Assembly (NCBI RefSeq): GCF_020217185.1
Contig: NZ_JAIWNX010000112.1
Coordinates: 1-14,452, forward strand
Direction of reading: 5' to 3'
DNA: 14,452 bases
Origin: Asticcacaulis sp.
Lineage (GTDB): Bacteria > Pseudomonadota > Alphaproteobacteria > Caulobacterales > Caulobacteraceae
Position 1 is the first letter of the stretch. The number at the start of each line of letters is the position of its first letter. Under the pieces are notes generated by a model. The model was not told the DNA's origin and made no database searches. It saw nothing but the letters and a program-made list of their open reading frames with translations. Shown piece by piece: positions 1 to 6,771 of this stretch. A program made the translations under genes and the position numbers.

Positions 1-528
1 GATATCGACGGCAAGGAGGTCATCCAGACCATCCGTCAGTGGTCGAATGTGCCGATCATCGTGCTGACCGCGCGCTCGGAAGACATGGACGCCGCCCCGG
101 CCCTCAATCTGGGCGCCGACGACTATGTGACCAAGCCGTTTTCCGCCGAAGTCCTGCTGGCGCGCATCAATGCCAATCTGCGCAAGTCGGTCGTGCGCGA
201 AGTGGGTGAACCCGATGTGGTCAACGGCCCGATTCGCATGGACCTTGTCCGCCACGAAGTGTTTATCGACGAAAAGAAGGTCCCCTTCACGCCGAAGGAA
301 TACGACCTGCTGCGCTTCTTCCTCGTCAACCGCGGCCGTATGCTGACGCACAAGCAGATCCTCAAAGAGGTCTGGGGCCCGGCCCACGTGGACGATACCC
401 AGTATCTGCGCGTCTATATCGGTCAGGTGCGCGAAAAGCTGGAAACCAAGCCGGGGCTGTCGAAGTCCATCGTCTCGGAATCCGGTATCGGTTACCGCAT
501 GGAGATCGTCGCCGAAACCGCGGCCTGA
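1..528 (+). CDS. KdpE-like OmpR-family response regulator (5' end missing)
   Basis: Two-component response regulator with a receiver and a winged-helix DNA-binding domain; it would act in the cytoplasm as a transcription factor. The frame is open from base 1, so the N-terminus, including the phospho-accepting aspartate, lies outside the window; 175 residues are visible. The receiver remnant has the conserved Thr in VLTARSED (about visible residue 23) and Lys in VTKPF (residue 45). The C-terminal OmpR/PhoB-type domain (about residues 80-170) has the typical FTPKEYDLLRFF, LTHKQILKEVWG and SGIGYRM segments. The YLRVYIGQVREKLE stretch and the WGP motif are closest, from memory, to KdpE, regulator of the high-affinity potassium transporter kdpFABC. 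No kdp gene is visible, so the KdpE name is inference; another OmpR-family regulator is possible. A strong terminator follows. Confidence 0.85.
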   Translation, partial: DIDGKEVIQTIRQWSNVPIIVLTARSEDMDAAPALNLGADDYVTKPFSAEVLLARINANLRKSVVREVGEPDVVNGPIRMDLVRHEVFIDEKKVPFTPKEYDLLRFFLVNRGRMLTHKQILKEVWGPAHVDDTQYLRVYIGQVREKLETKPGLSKSIVSESGIGYRMEIVAETAA

Positions 529-549
529 TCACCCCCGGATCAGGTCCTT

Positions 550-574
550 AAGGGCGCTTCCCCCGATCGCCCTT
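550..574 (+). other. small hairpin before the terminator
   Basis: The 7-bp arms AAGGGCG (550-556) and CGCCCTT (568-574) flank an 11-nt loop just downstream of the response-regulator stop codon. It has no T-tract and sits just upstream of the main terminator, so it may only protect the mRNA 3' end. Confidence 0.4.
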
Positions 575-593
575 CGGCCCCCTCCCTGCGAAG

Positions 594-634
594 AAACGGC
601 GGCCCCCTTCCCCAGGGGCCGCCGTTTGTTATTT
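594..634 (+). terminator. rho-independent terminator after the response regulator
   Basis: Perfect 13-bp arms (594-606 and 615-627, AAACGGCGGCCCC and its complement) with an 8-nt loop, followed by GTTATTT. The stem is very GC-rich and the trailing T-tract is short and interrupted. It closes the response-regulator transcript. Confidence 0.8.
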
Positions 635-635
635 C

Positions 636-852
636 AGAGCGGAATGATCTTCAATGATATCATCATTCAAGCGCCTCCCCTGATTTCAGGGGAGGTGGAT
701 TTGGAGCGTAGCGACAAAAGACGGTGGGGTTAAATTCCCTGCTGTTAACCCCACCCGTCGCTACGCGCCACCGGCACCGGCCGCCCGGCTCCCCTGAAAT
801 CAGGGGAGGCACTATGGCGCCAAGCCGTTTCCACCTAACATCATTCCGCTCT
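636..852. repeat. mosaic palindromic element: outer AGAGCGGAATGAT palindrome split by an inner element
   Basis: The outer arms AGAGCGGAATGAT (636-648) and ATCATTCCGCTCT (840-852) are perfect 13-bp complements about 190 bp apart. A compact version of the same kind of palindrome, AGAGCGGGATGA...TCATCCCGCTCT, is seen intact after the TonB receptor gene near 4360-4388. Here it is interrupted by an inner nested palindrome (674-809), suggesting one repeat inserted into another. The left arm can also pair locally, GAATGAT (642-648) with ATCATTC (663-669). This fills about half of the 443-bp gene-free stretch 529-971. The remainder (853-971) shows only the presumed promoter and ribosome-binding site of the DUF1328 gene. 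Confidence 0.7.
674..809. repeat. inner nested palindrome (MITE/REP-like), copy A
   Basis: The left terminal hairpin (674-695) has perfect 10-bp arms CCTCCCCTGA/TCAGGGGAGG with a 2-nt loop. The right terminal hairpin (789-808) has 9-bp arms CTCCCCTGA/TCAGGGGAG with a 2-nt loop. Between them GCGTAGCGAC (706-715) pairs with GTCGCTACGC (757-766), and GGTGGGGTTAA (723-733) pairs with TTAACCCCACC (745-755). GGTGG (694-698) also matches CCACC (768-772). There is no coding capacity, so it would need a transposase supplied elsewhere if mobile. A related copy lies at 14007-14181. Confidence 0.75.
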
Positions 853-971
853 AAGCCATTATCCCGCGCCTTACCCGGCGCTTACGGACGCAGACTTTAC
901 CCCGTTTTGTATCCTTACGCGGTCAGCGCGATGCTGGTCTCAGCAACAAACATCCCTATGGAGGATTTCCA

Positions 972-1154
972 ATGCTGAGATGGGTCATCACCTTCTTCAT
1001 TCTGGCGGTTGTGGCCGCCCTGTTCGGCTTTACAGGCCTCGCCGGCACCTTTGCCGATATCGCCAAGTTCATCGCCGTGGTCTTTGTGGTGCTGTTTATC
1101 GCCGGTCTGGTGTACAGCGCGCTGACCGGGCGTCGCTCAAGCCCACCGATGTGA
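972..1154 (+). CDS. DUF1328 / YtjA-family small membrane protein
   Basis: A 60-residue protein that is mostly two hydrophobic membrane segments, about residues 3-23 and 31-51, joined by a short GLAGTFADIAKF turn and ending in a basic, proline-rich tail (GRRSSPPM). The opening MLRW, the FGFTGLAGT motif and the length fit the DUF1328 (E. coli YtjA) family of inner-membrane proteins, whose function is not established; members are often reported among stress-responsive small proteins. The ATG is preceded at good distance by GGAGGA (960-965), which fixes the start. It is monocistronic, with a clear terminator 20 bp downstream. Two shifted overlapping frames over the same bases are shadows. Confidence 0.88.
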   Translation: MLRWVITFFILAVVAALFGFTGLAGTFADIAKFIAVVFVVLFIAGLVYSALTGRRSSPPM

Positions 1155-1174
1155 GGCCATTGAATCCCTGACAC

Positions 1175-1205
1175 AAAACCCCGCCCTCACCAGCGGGGTT
1201 TTTTA
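1175..1205 (+). terminator. rho-independent terminator after DUF1328 gene
   Basis: The arms AAACCCCGC (1176-1184) and GCGGGGTTT (1193-1201) flank an 8-nt loop and are followed by a run of T. It insulates the downstream TonB receptor gene. Confidence 0.85.
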
Positions 1206-1333
1206 TCGCCACTGTCGCAACAGTGTTGCGATCCAGACACACAAATATCACAAATAAAAACATTACATCGTATACAGTAGCCAATATACAAACCCGCGGT
1301 TAGCGTTCATCTTCCTTCCGGTTGAGCGCACTC
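1206..1333 (+). promoter_or_regulatory. probable promoter region of the TonB receptor gene
   Basis: This gap is distinctly AT-rich (1240-1290) compared with its surroundings, as expected for a promoter and leader. It holds a small palindrome CACTGT-CGCA-ACAGTG (1210-1225) and a pair GTATA/TATAC near 1269-1288. No convincing -35/-10 pair could be fixed by eye, and no strong Shine-Dalgarno sequence precedes the start codon. Whether the palindrome is an operator is inference. Confidence 0.4.
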
Positions 1334-4300
1334 ATGAACACAACCGCATTTCTGAAATATCTTCTGCACGGCTCGGCGATCGGGCTGGCCCTGATGGTCA
1401 CGACGACCGCCTACGCCCAGAGCGACAAGAAGACCAAGACCGACACAAGCGAAGACGAGGTCGAAGAGGTCGTCGTCACGGGCACCCGCATTCGCCTGCG
1501 CGGCGCGCAAAGCGCCACCCCGACCTCGGTCATCACCTCTGACACCATCCAGAAGACCTCCCCGCGTCAGATTGCCGATCTGGTCAATCAGTTGCCCGCC
1601 CTCGTTATCAGCCAGAGCGATCAGACCAGCAACGCCAACCGCGACAAGGATTCGATGGACCAGAGCCATCCGGGTCTGAACGCGCTGGACCTGCGCGGTC
1701 TGGGCACCAAGCGCACACTGGTGCTCGTCAATGGCCGCCGCCACGTGCCGGGTGCGCCGGGCTCGTCCGCCGTCGATATTTCCACCATTCCGTCCAGCCT
1801 GGTCGAACGCGTCGAAGTGATCACCGGCGGGGCCTCGGCCCTGTACGGGGCTGATGCCGTGGCCGGCGTCGCCAACTTCATCATGCGCAAGAATTTCGAG
1901 GGCATCGACAGCAATGTCCGCTACGGCAATTCGGCGCGCAACGACATGCCCAGCTACGATGTGGACCTGCTGTACGGCAAGAATTTCGCCGAGGGCAAGG
2001 GCAACTTCACCCTGTTTGGCTATTACGGCAAATCCGACGGTACGGTCGGCGGGCAGGACCGCCCGTGGACGGCGACCGGCAACCCATGGTGGGCCAGAAT
2101 CGGCTCCGGCGCCTCGGCAGTCAACTACATCTGGGACGGCCGCCGCAACCTTGGCTATTCGCCGCGCGCTCAGGTTCTGCTGGGGCGCAAGGTCTATACC
2201 TTCAACGACGACGGCACCATGCGCGCCCCCATTCTGGGGCCCAGCGGTATTCTGCCAAACACCTATGACCTCAGCCGCCCCGAAACTGTGGCCAATCTGG
2301 AAACGGACGGTGGCGAATACGGCGGGCGTTACGACAACTGGCTGCTGTCGGTGCCCAATGACCGCTTCATCGCGCACGGCACCCTCAACTATGAGCTGAC
2401 GTCCAATCTGCGCTATTTCCTCGAAGTGGATTACGCCACCAACAAGTCGCATGGCGAATACGGCATGTGGTGGGAAGGGGCCTCCAACTGGCTGTACGAA
2501 GGCAACCCCTTCATCACGCAGGAAATGATCACCGCCAATGGCGGCAGCCTGCCCTATGTCGCCTTTGCCCGGAACTTCCCCGAAATCGGCAAGTCCAGCA
2601 CCGACTATAAGCGCGACCTGTCGCAGATCGTCACCGGGTTTGAGGGCGACCTGCCGGGCCTGTTCCGCGGGCACGACTGGAACTGGTCGGCCTACTATTC
2701 TTACGGCAAGACCGAGGAACGCGTTCAGGACCGCAACGCCGTCTCCAACGAACGCTATATGCGCGCGCTGGACGCCGTCTCCGGTCCGGGCGGCAAGCCG
2801 GTGTGCGGCGTCAATGCCGATACCGACGCCACCAATAATGACCCGAACTGCGTGCCGCTCAACCCGTTCAAGCCGCTGACGCAGGACGTCATCACATACC
2901 TGACCTTCAACCCCTCCGCCTCGACCTCGACTCTGGAGCAGGAGGTGTTGTCTGCCTATGCCACGGGCGGCGTACTGACCCTGCCGGCCGGTGACGTGCA
3001 GGTGGTGATCGGCGGTGAGTACCGTAAGGAAAAGAACTTCATCGGGGCCGTCGCCGAATACAATCCCGACGATCCGGCCTATGTGCCCGACTATGGCGTG
3101 GTGCAGAACCCGCTGCGCGGCCAGTACGACGTGAAGGAAATCTTCGGCGAACTGAGCGTGCCGATTCTGGCCAATCTGCCCTTTGCACACAAGCTGTCGG
3201 TGGATGCCGCCGTGCGCGCCTCGGACTATTCGACGGCGGGCAAGACGACCTCGTGGAAGTACGGCCTGCAATACGCCCCGGTGCGCGACCTGCGACTGCG
3301 CGCCACCTATGGCAAGGCGGTGCGCGCCCCGAACATCAGCGAGGTCTTCACCGCCTCGTCGATCAGCGGTCAGTGGCTGTACGACCCGTGCAACTACTAC
3401 ATGACCTACCGCACGGAAACGACCCAGGATACGCGCGCCAACTGTGCGGTACTGAACCCGGCCAACAAGAATTCGTACTGGCTGTGGACCGAGGTCGAAA
3501 AGAAGGGCAATCCGGATCTGGAGGTCGAAACGGCCAAGACCCTGACCGTTGGTCTGGTCGCCCAGCCGCGCTTTATGAAGAACTTCACGATGTCGGTGGA
3601 CTATTACGATATCGACCTCAGCAACGTCATTGCCGCCGTCGAACCGCAGACCATCATCAACAAATGCGTCGATGCGCCGATGCAGAACAACCCCTACTGT
3701 AACCTTGTCGTGCGCGAAGCGGGCACCAACAACTTGCTGCGCGTCGTGAAGCAGAACATCAACCTGGCCAAGCGCACCAATCGCGGCGTCGATGTGGAGA
3801 TGGACTATTTCACCGACCTGTCCTCATGGGGCTGGGGGGCCGACAGCGGGCGTTTGTCGCTCAATCTGGTCTTCACCCGCCTGAAGGAAAACAAGATCAC
3901 GCCGGACCCGGAAAACCCGCAAAACGTCACCAGCACGCTGGGCATTTTCGGCTTTCCGAAATGGAAGGGCGTGACGCGCCTCTCCTATCAGAAGGGGCCT
4001 TTGTGGGCGAGCTGGAGCTTCCGCTACTTCTCGGCGATGCGCATGAACACCACCATCAATCCGGAAAACTACTTCCCCTACCGCACCAAGTCGATCCTCT
4101 ATCACGACTTCAACGTCTGGTATGACGTGAAGAAGAACGTCGCGGTGGGCATCGGCATGAGCAATGTCTTCGACACCCCGCCGCCGCGCTATCCGGGGGC
4201 CGAAGCCGGCGGGGCCTATTTCGGCGACGAAGGCTGGCAGTCGGGCGTGTTCGACGTGGTGGGCCGCACGGGCTTTATCAACATCAAGTTCAAGCGGTAG
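1334..4300 (+). CDS. TonB-dependent outer-membrane receptor
   Basis: A 988-aa outer-membrane active transporter powered by TonB-ExbBD. A signal peptide spans about residues 1-29 (MNTTAFLKYLLH..., cleavage near TTAYAQ). A charged linker and a TonB box (EVEEVVVTGTRI) follow. The plug domain has LDLRGLGTKRTLVLVNGRR and the SSLVERVEVITGGASALYGADAVAGVANFI signature in two adjoining parts. The rest is a 22-strand-type barrel rich in aromatic and Gly residues, ending GRTGFINIKFKR. Three cysteine pairs sit in likely extracellular loops (VCGVNAD...NCVPLNPF; DPCNYYM...RANC; NKCVDAP...PYCNLV). I chose ATG 1334 because it directly begins the signal peptide; an in-frame TTG at 1322 would add four residues. 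No adjacent enzyme, anti-sigma factor or inner-membrane transporter suggests the substrate, which is unknown; the architecture is like the many carbohydrate/oligomer receptors of Caulobacterales. Confidence 0.93.
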   Translation: MNTTAFLKYLLHGSAIGLALMVTTTAYAQSDKKTKTDTSEDEVEEVVVTGTRIRLRGAQSATPTSVITSDTIQKTSPRQIADLVNQLPALVISQSDQTSNANRDKDSMDQSHPGLNALDLRGLGTKRTLVLVNGRRHVPGAPGSSAVDISTIPSSLVERVEVITGGASALYGADAVAGVANFIMRKNFEGIDSNVRYGNSARNDMPSYDVDLLYGKNFAEGKGNFTLFGYYGKSDGTVGGQDRPWTATGNPWWARIGSGASAVNYIWDGRRNLGYSPRAQVLLGRKVYTFNDDGTMRAPILGPSGILPNTYDLSRPETVANLETDGGEYGGRYDNWLLSVPNDRFIAHGTLNYELTSNLRYFLEVDYATNKSHGEYGMWWEGASNWLYEGNPFITQEMITANGGSLPYVAFARNFPEIGKSSTDYKRDLSQIVTGFEGDLPGLFRGHDWNWSAYYSYGKTEERVQDRNAVSNERYMRALDAVSGPGGKPVCGVNADTDATNNDPNCVPLNPFKPLTQDVITYLTFNPSASTSTLEQEVLSAYATGGVLTLPAGDVQVVIGGEYRKEKNFIGAVAEYNPDDPAYVPDYGVVQNPLRGQYDVKEIFGELSVPILANLPFAHKLSVDAAVRASDYSTAGKTTSWKYGLQYAPVRDLRLRATYGKAVRAPNISEVFTASSISGQWLYDPCNYYMTYRTETTQDTRANCAVLNPANKNSYWLWTEVEKKGNPDLEVETAKTLTVGLVAQPRFMKNFTMSVDYYDIDLSNVIAAVEPQTIINKCVDAPMQNNPYCNLVVREAGTNNLLRVVKQNINLAKRTNRGVDVEMDYFTDLSSWGWGADSGRLSLNLVFTRLKENKITPDPENPQNVTSTLGIFGFPKWKGVTRLSYQKGPLWASWSFRYFSAMRMNTTINPENYFPYRTKSILYHDFNVWYDVKKNVAVGIGMSNVFDTPPPRYPGAEAGGAYFGDEGWQSGVFDVVGRTGFINIKFKR

Positions 4301-4344
4301 AGCGATATGTCGAAAAGTGTGCGCGGTTTTCGACAAAATATCGC
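4301..4344. repeat. RIME-like palindrome 1 after the TonB receptor
   Basis: GCGATAT+GTCGAAAA (4302-4316) pairs with TTTTCGAC+ATATCGC (4327-4334 and 4338-4344): 15 base pairs with a 3-nt bulge and a GTGTGCGCGG loop. The AAAAGTGTGCGCGGTTTT core resembles, from memory, the RIME-type intergenic repeats of Rhizobiales. It starts directly after the receptor stop codon and would form the mRNA 3' hairpin. Confidence 0.7.
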
Positions 4345-4359
4345 GACCACACAAAATTT

Positions 4360-4390
4360 AGAGCGGGATGATACTTTCATCCCGCTCTAA
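4360..4390. repeat. RIME-like palindrome 2 (AGAGCGGGATGA type)
   Basis: AGAGCGGGATGA near 4360 is followed within a few bases by its complement TCATCCCGCTCT, giving a perfect 12-bp stem with a very small loop. It lies 15 bp after palindrome 1, the tandem order familiar from RIME-like mosaics. The same motif with one base changed forms the outer arms of the element at 636-852. Confidence 0.7.
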
Positions 4391-4412
4391 TCCGTTTACG
4401 GATGAAGTGGAG

Positions 4413-4440
4413 AACCCCGCCCTAACCGGCGGGGTTTTTT
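4413..4440 (+). terminator. rho-independent terminator, TonB receptor transcript
   Basis: The arms AACCCCGCC (4413-4421) and GGCGGGGTT (4428-4436) flank a 6-nt loop and are followed by T residues. The T-tract runs into the stop codon of the convergent hydrolase gene (4439-4441). The T-tract favours the plus strand; on the minus strand the stem could also serve the hydrolase but has a poor U-tract. Confidence 0.85.
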
Positions 4441-5278
4441 ACTTCGCAAGGAAGGCCGCCGTGGCCTGCACGGTTTCCCTGGCATAGAGGATGCGGCGGT
4501 GGCCCAGTCCGGGCAGGGGATGCAGGGTCACGTGGTCCCCGGCCGCGGCAAAGCTTTCGGCGCTGAGGAACAGCACCTCCTGATCCTCCGGCGCATGAAG
4601 GACCAGTGTCGGCAGCGGATGGGCCTTGAGGATCGCGTCGCCCATAAAGGCTTCGACCGGATGGCCGGTCAGGCGCTTCACATGGTCTTTGAGATGCCCC
4701 GTGGCCTCTGGCGACAGGTCGTGGCGGCGCGCAAAGGTATCGAAGACGCGCGGCATGGAACAGGGGGCGGCGATCAGCACCAGCCGCCCGTAGTGAAGCG
4801 GCGGCAGCTCACCGACCAGCCCCGACAGGCCCGCAAAGGCCACCGCGCCCCCGAACGAATGGGCGACCACGCCGTGCCACGGCCCGGTGACGGCGTGCAG
4901 CGCGTGCAGGGCCGCCACCCCCAGCGCCACGTGCAGGCGCTCACCGTCCGACCGCCCATGCCCCGGAAAATCGAGCGCCACCACGTCGAAGCCTTCGCTG
5001 ACCAGCGACTCGACGAAGAAGGTCATCACCGCCGCCTGACCGGTCCAGCCGTGCAGCAGCACCACCGTCCCACGACCGCTTCCGGCAAAGCGATAGGCCT
5101 GTAATTCGCCGCCCTGAAACGGGATGCGCAGCGGCTCCGCTGCGCTCAGGCGTTCGGCCACCCGCGCCATGCCCTTTTGCGCCGCCTCGCTCAGCGGTTC
5201 CGGCGTGCAGAACAGCTCAAACAGACGGTCGGCCTGCGCCTTGGGCGATTCCGTCGCGGCATCCGGTTGCACAGTCAT
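4439..5278 (-). CDS. alpha/beta hydrolase
   Basis: A 279-aa soluble alpha/beta-hydrolase-fold enzyme. Visible catalytic features are the oxyanion-hole strand VVLLHGWTG (HG at 76-77), DFPGHGRSDG (103-112), the nucleophile elbow AHSFGG with Ser141, the acidic residue of HAPED (Asp232) and the terminal His260 in GLGHRRIL. This complete Ser-Asp-His triad supports an esterase/lipase-like or related hydrolase; the substrate cannot be read from the sequence. The start is ATG 5278; a TTG immediately before it (5281) is less likely. It is divergent from a MarR regulator with palindromic sites in the 70-bp gap, so it is probably the regulator's target, for example in detoxification or turnover of a lipophilic ester. 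Confidence 0.88.
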   Translation of the reverse strand: MTVQPDAATESPKAQADRLFELFCTPEPLSEAAQKGMARVAERLSAAEPLRIPFQGGELQAYRFAGSGRGTVVLLHGWTGQAAVMTFFVESLVSEGFDVVALDFPGHGRSDGERLHVALGVAALHALHAVTGPWHGVVAHSFGGAVAFAGLSGLVGELPPLHYGRLVLIAAPCSMPRVFDTFARRHDLSPEATGHLKDHVKRLTGHPVEAFMGDAILKAHPLPTLVLHAPEDQEVLFLSAESFAAAGDHVTLHPLPGLGHRRILYARETVQATAAFLAK

Positions 5279-5295
5279 CAATCACGGCCTATTCT

Positions 5296-5331
5296 GTTCA
5301 AGATTGAACCATAATTAGTTCAATCTTGAAC
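5296..5331. promoter_or_regulatory. double MarR-type operator in the hydrolase-marR divergent promoter
   Basis: Two perfect palindromes, GTTCAA-GA-TTGAAC (5296-5309) and GTTCAA-TC-TTGAAC (5318-5331), are separated by the 8-bp AT-rich spacer CATAATTA. They are also perfect inverted repeats of each other, and their centres are 22 bp apart, about two helical turns. Site size and symmetry fit MarR dimers. Position between the two start codons implies that both genes are repressed together. Binding by the adjacent regulator is inference. Confidence 0.8.
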
Positions 5332-5348
5332 AAATCACAAGGACGGAG

Positions 5349-5834
5349 ATGACGCAAGACACCCCGGCCCCGACCGGCCTCATGCCGTGGGAGCTGCCGC
5401 GTTTTCGCAACTGGATCGCCGTGGCGCGCGCCCATCAGATCGTCGAGCGCACGCTCAATGCCCGGCTGGCCCCGCACGGGGTGCGTATCGCCCACCACGA
5501 TATTCTGGCCAATATCTACCGCTTTGCAGGTCTGACGCAGAACGAACTGGCGCAGCGGCTGCTGGTCGGGCGCTCCAACCTGTCCATGCTGCTGCCGGAG
5601 CTGGAAAAGCGCGGCCTGATCGAACGGCGCAGCGATGCGGCGGACAAGCGCGTGCGGCGGCTGTGGCTGACCGAGGCGGGACGCGCCCTGACCGAACAGA
5701 CGCTGGCCGTGCAGGCGGGCGTGGTGACCGATATGATGACGATCCTCAGCGACGCCGAATGTCAGGCGCTGGGCGACTATATGCGCCGCATCACGGCCGG
5801 TATGGCGCAGTGGGCCGAACCGGATCGGGTTTAA
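5349..5834 (+). CDS. MarR-family transcriptional regulator
   Basis: A 161-aa winged-helix regulator of usual MarR length. Helices at the N-terminus (about 14-60) form part of the dimer interface. LTQNELAQRLLVGRSNLSMLLPELEKRGLI (about 62-91, given here in shortened form: LTQNELAQ ... RSNLSMLLPELEKRGLI) is the helix-turn-helix with recognition helix near 74-86. RRSDAADKRVRRLWLTEAG (93-111) is the DNA-contacting wing. The C-terminal helix (about 130-155) completes the dimer domain. The start ATG is preceded by AAGGACGGAG, a good Shine-Dalgarno. It most likely represses itself and the divergent hydrolase through the palindromes in the shared promoter, with release by a small ligand; the ligand is unknown. 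Its stop codon overlaps that of the convergent double-receiver gene. Confidence 0.92.
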   Translation: MTQDTPAPTGLMPWELPRFRNWIAVARAHQIVERTLNARLAPHGVRIAHHDILANIYRFAGLTQNELAQRLLVGRSNLSMLLPELEKRGLIERRSDAADKRVRRLWLTEAGRALTEQTLAVQAGVVTDMMTILSDAECQALGDYMRRITAGMAQWAEPDRV

Positions 5835-6613
5835 ACCAGTACCGCCGTTTTCAAAAGACGATCCGCCAGTTCGAGCAACTGCCTGCCCTCAAACGGCTTG
5901 GCGATACCGGCATCGGCCCCGATGCGGCCGGTGGCATTCAGCGCATCGGTTTCGCTGAGTTGGCCATCCAGACCCGCCGACATGGCGATCACTGGCACGG
6001 CAGGCCAGGTCTGTTTGATATAGCTCATGCCCTTGATACCGCCCATGCCCGGCATAAAGACGTCACAGACCACCAGATCAACGTGAGCAATATCGACATC
6101 GCGGAAGGCCACCTCCATCGATTCGGCATCCGACACGCGATAGCCGCCAAATTCCAACGCGCCACGGATAAAGCTGCGCAGGGTGCGACTGTCGTCGATC
6201 ACCAGCGCATGTTTTTTTCGCGTGCGCGTATTCAGGTCCTTGAAGGCCGTCTGAAAGATGCGCCGCACGTCACCTTCGCCGAACGGCTTGCGCAGGATGA
6301 AATCGGCGCGCGCCTGACGCGCCTTGCGCAGGGTCTCTTCGATGCTTTCCTGCGACGATCCCGCCGTCATCAGGATAATCGGGGCCGACCCGCTGCGTTT
6401 GCGAAAGGCCTCTATGTGCGCCAGCCCATTCGTGGTGCCGACAAAGATGTCCATAAACAGCGCCTGCACCGAAAACGAACTCAGCGCATCATAACCTTCG
6501 CGGAAGGTCGGAAAATGGATGTGGCTCCATCCGGGTTGCGCCGAAATCAATCGGCCGATCATCTGCGCCTGCACGGCGCTGTCCTCAATAATGAGCGCGG
6601 TCGAATGGGTCAT
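5831..6613 (-). CDS. double-receiver response regulator (REC-REC)
   Basis: A 260-aa protein made of two CheY-like receiver domains and nothing else. REC1 (about 5-125) has acidic E10/D11, phospho-acceptor Asp55 (FMDI), Thr83 (LMTAG) and Lys109 (LRKPF). REC2 (about 134-255) has D140/D141 (VIDDS), Asp184 (VVCDVFMPG), Ser212 (AMSAG) and Lys239 (AKPF). Both sets of active-site residues are intact, so both could be phosphorylated. With no output domain it would work as a phosphate relay or sink, or through protein contact. The ATG at 6613 has an AGGA Shine-Dalgarno. It is the last gene of the signalling block, 158 bp after the small kinase gene and in the same orientation; that kinase is the natural partner. 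Confidence 0.88.
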   Translation of the reverse strand: MTHSTALIIEDSAVQAQMIGRLISAQPGWSHIHFPTFREGYDALSSFSVQALFMDIFVGTTNGLAHIEAFRKRSGSAPIILMTAGSSQESIEETLRKARQARADFILRKPFGEGDVRRIFQTAFKDLNTRTRKKHALVIDDSRTLRSFIRGALEFGGYRVSDAESMEVAFRDVDIAHVDLVVCDVFMPGMGGIKGMSYIKQTWPAVPVIAMSAGLDGQLSETDALNATGRIGADAGIAKPFEGRQLLELADRLLKTAVLV

Positions 6614-6715
6614 GCGGTCCTGAGACGATCCTGTATCTGGCGGTGACGCCTTTGTGTATGGCCCCTGTTCTGGCGAGCAATACTGAACTCTTTGGTTCGC
6701 AGCGTCTTTTAAAGG

Positions 6716-6730
6716 AGGCTTGTTAAGCCT
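6716..6730. other. short hairpin between kinase and double-receiver genes
   Basis: AGGCTT-GTT-AAGCCT forms a perfect 6-bp stem. On the minus strand it is followed by CCTTTAAAAG, so it could be a weak terminator or processing site between the kinase and double-receiver genes. A second small palindrome, AACGCC-G-GGCGTT, lies nearby (about 6739-6752). I see nothing else in this 158-bp gap. Confidence 0.35.
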
Positions 6731-6771
6731 TGGTAACCAAACGCCGGGCGTTCATAACAAAACACTCCGCC

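Noticed and set aside
724..978. 84-aa frame across the nested repeat
   Set aside because: It begins inside a hairpin stem and runs through the repeat into the DUF1328 start; there is no ribosome site.
1307..3271. 654-aa open frame antisense to the TonB receptor
   Set aside because: It is the antisense shadow of a high-GC gene. The translation is rich in Gly/His/Val/Arg repeats with no domain, and the plus-strand receptor is unmistakable.
5387..6646. 419-aa plus-strand frame over marR and the REC-REC gene
   Set aside because: It spans two clear genes on opposite strands in another frame, has no ribosome site and no family resemblance.
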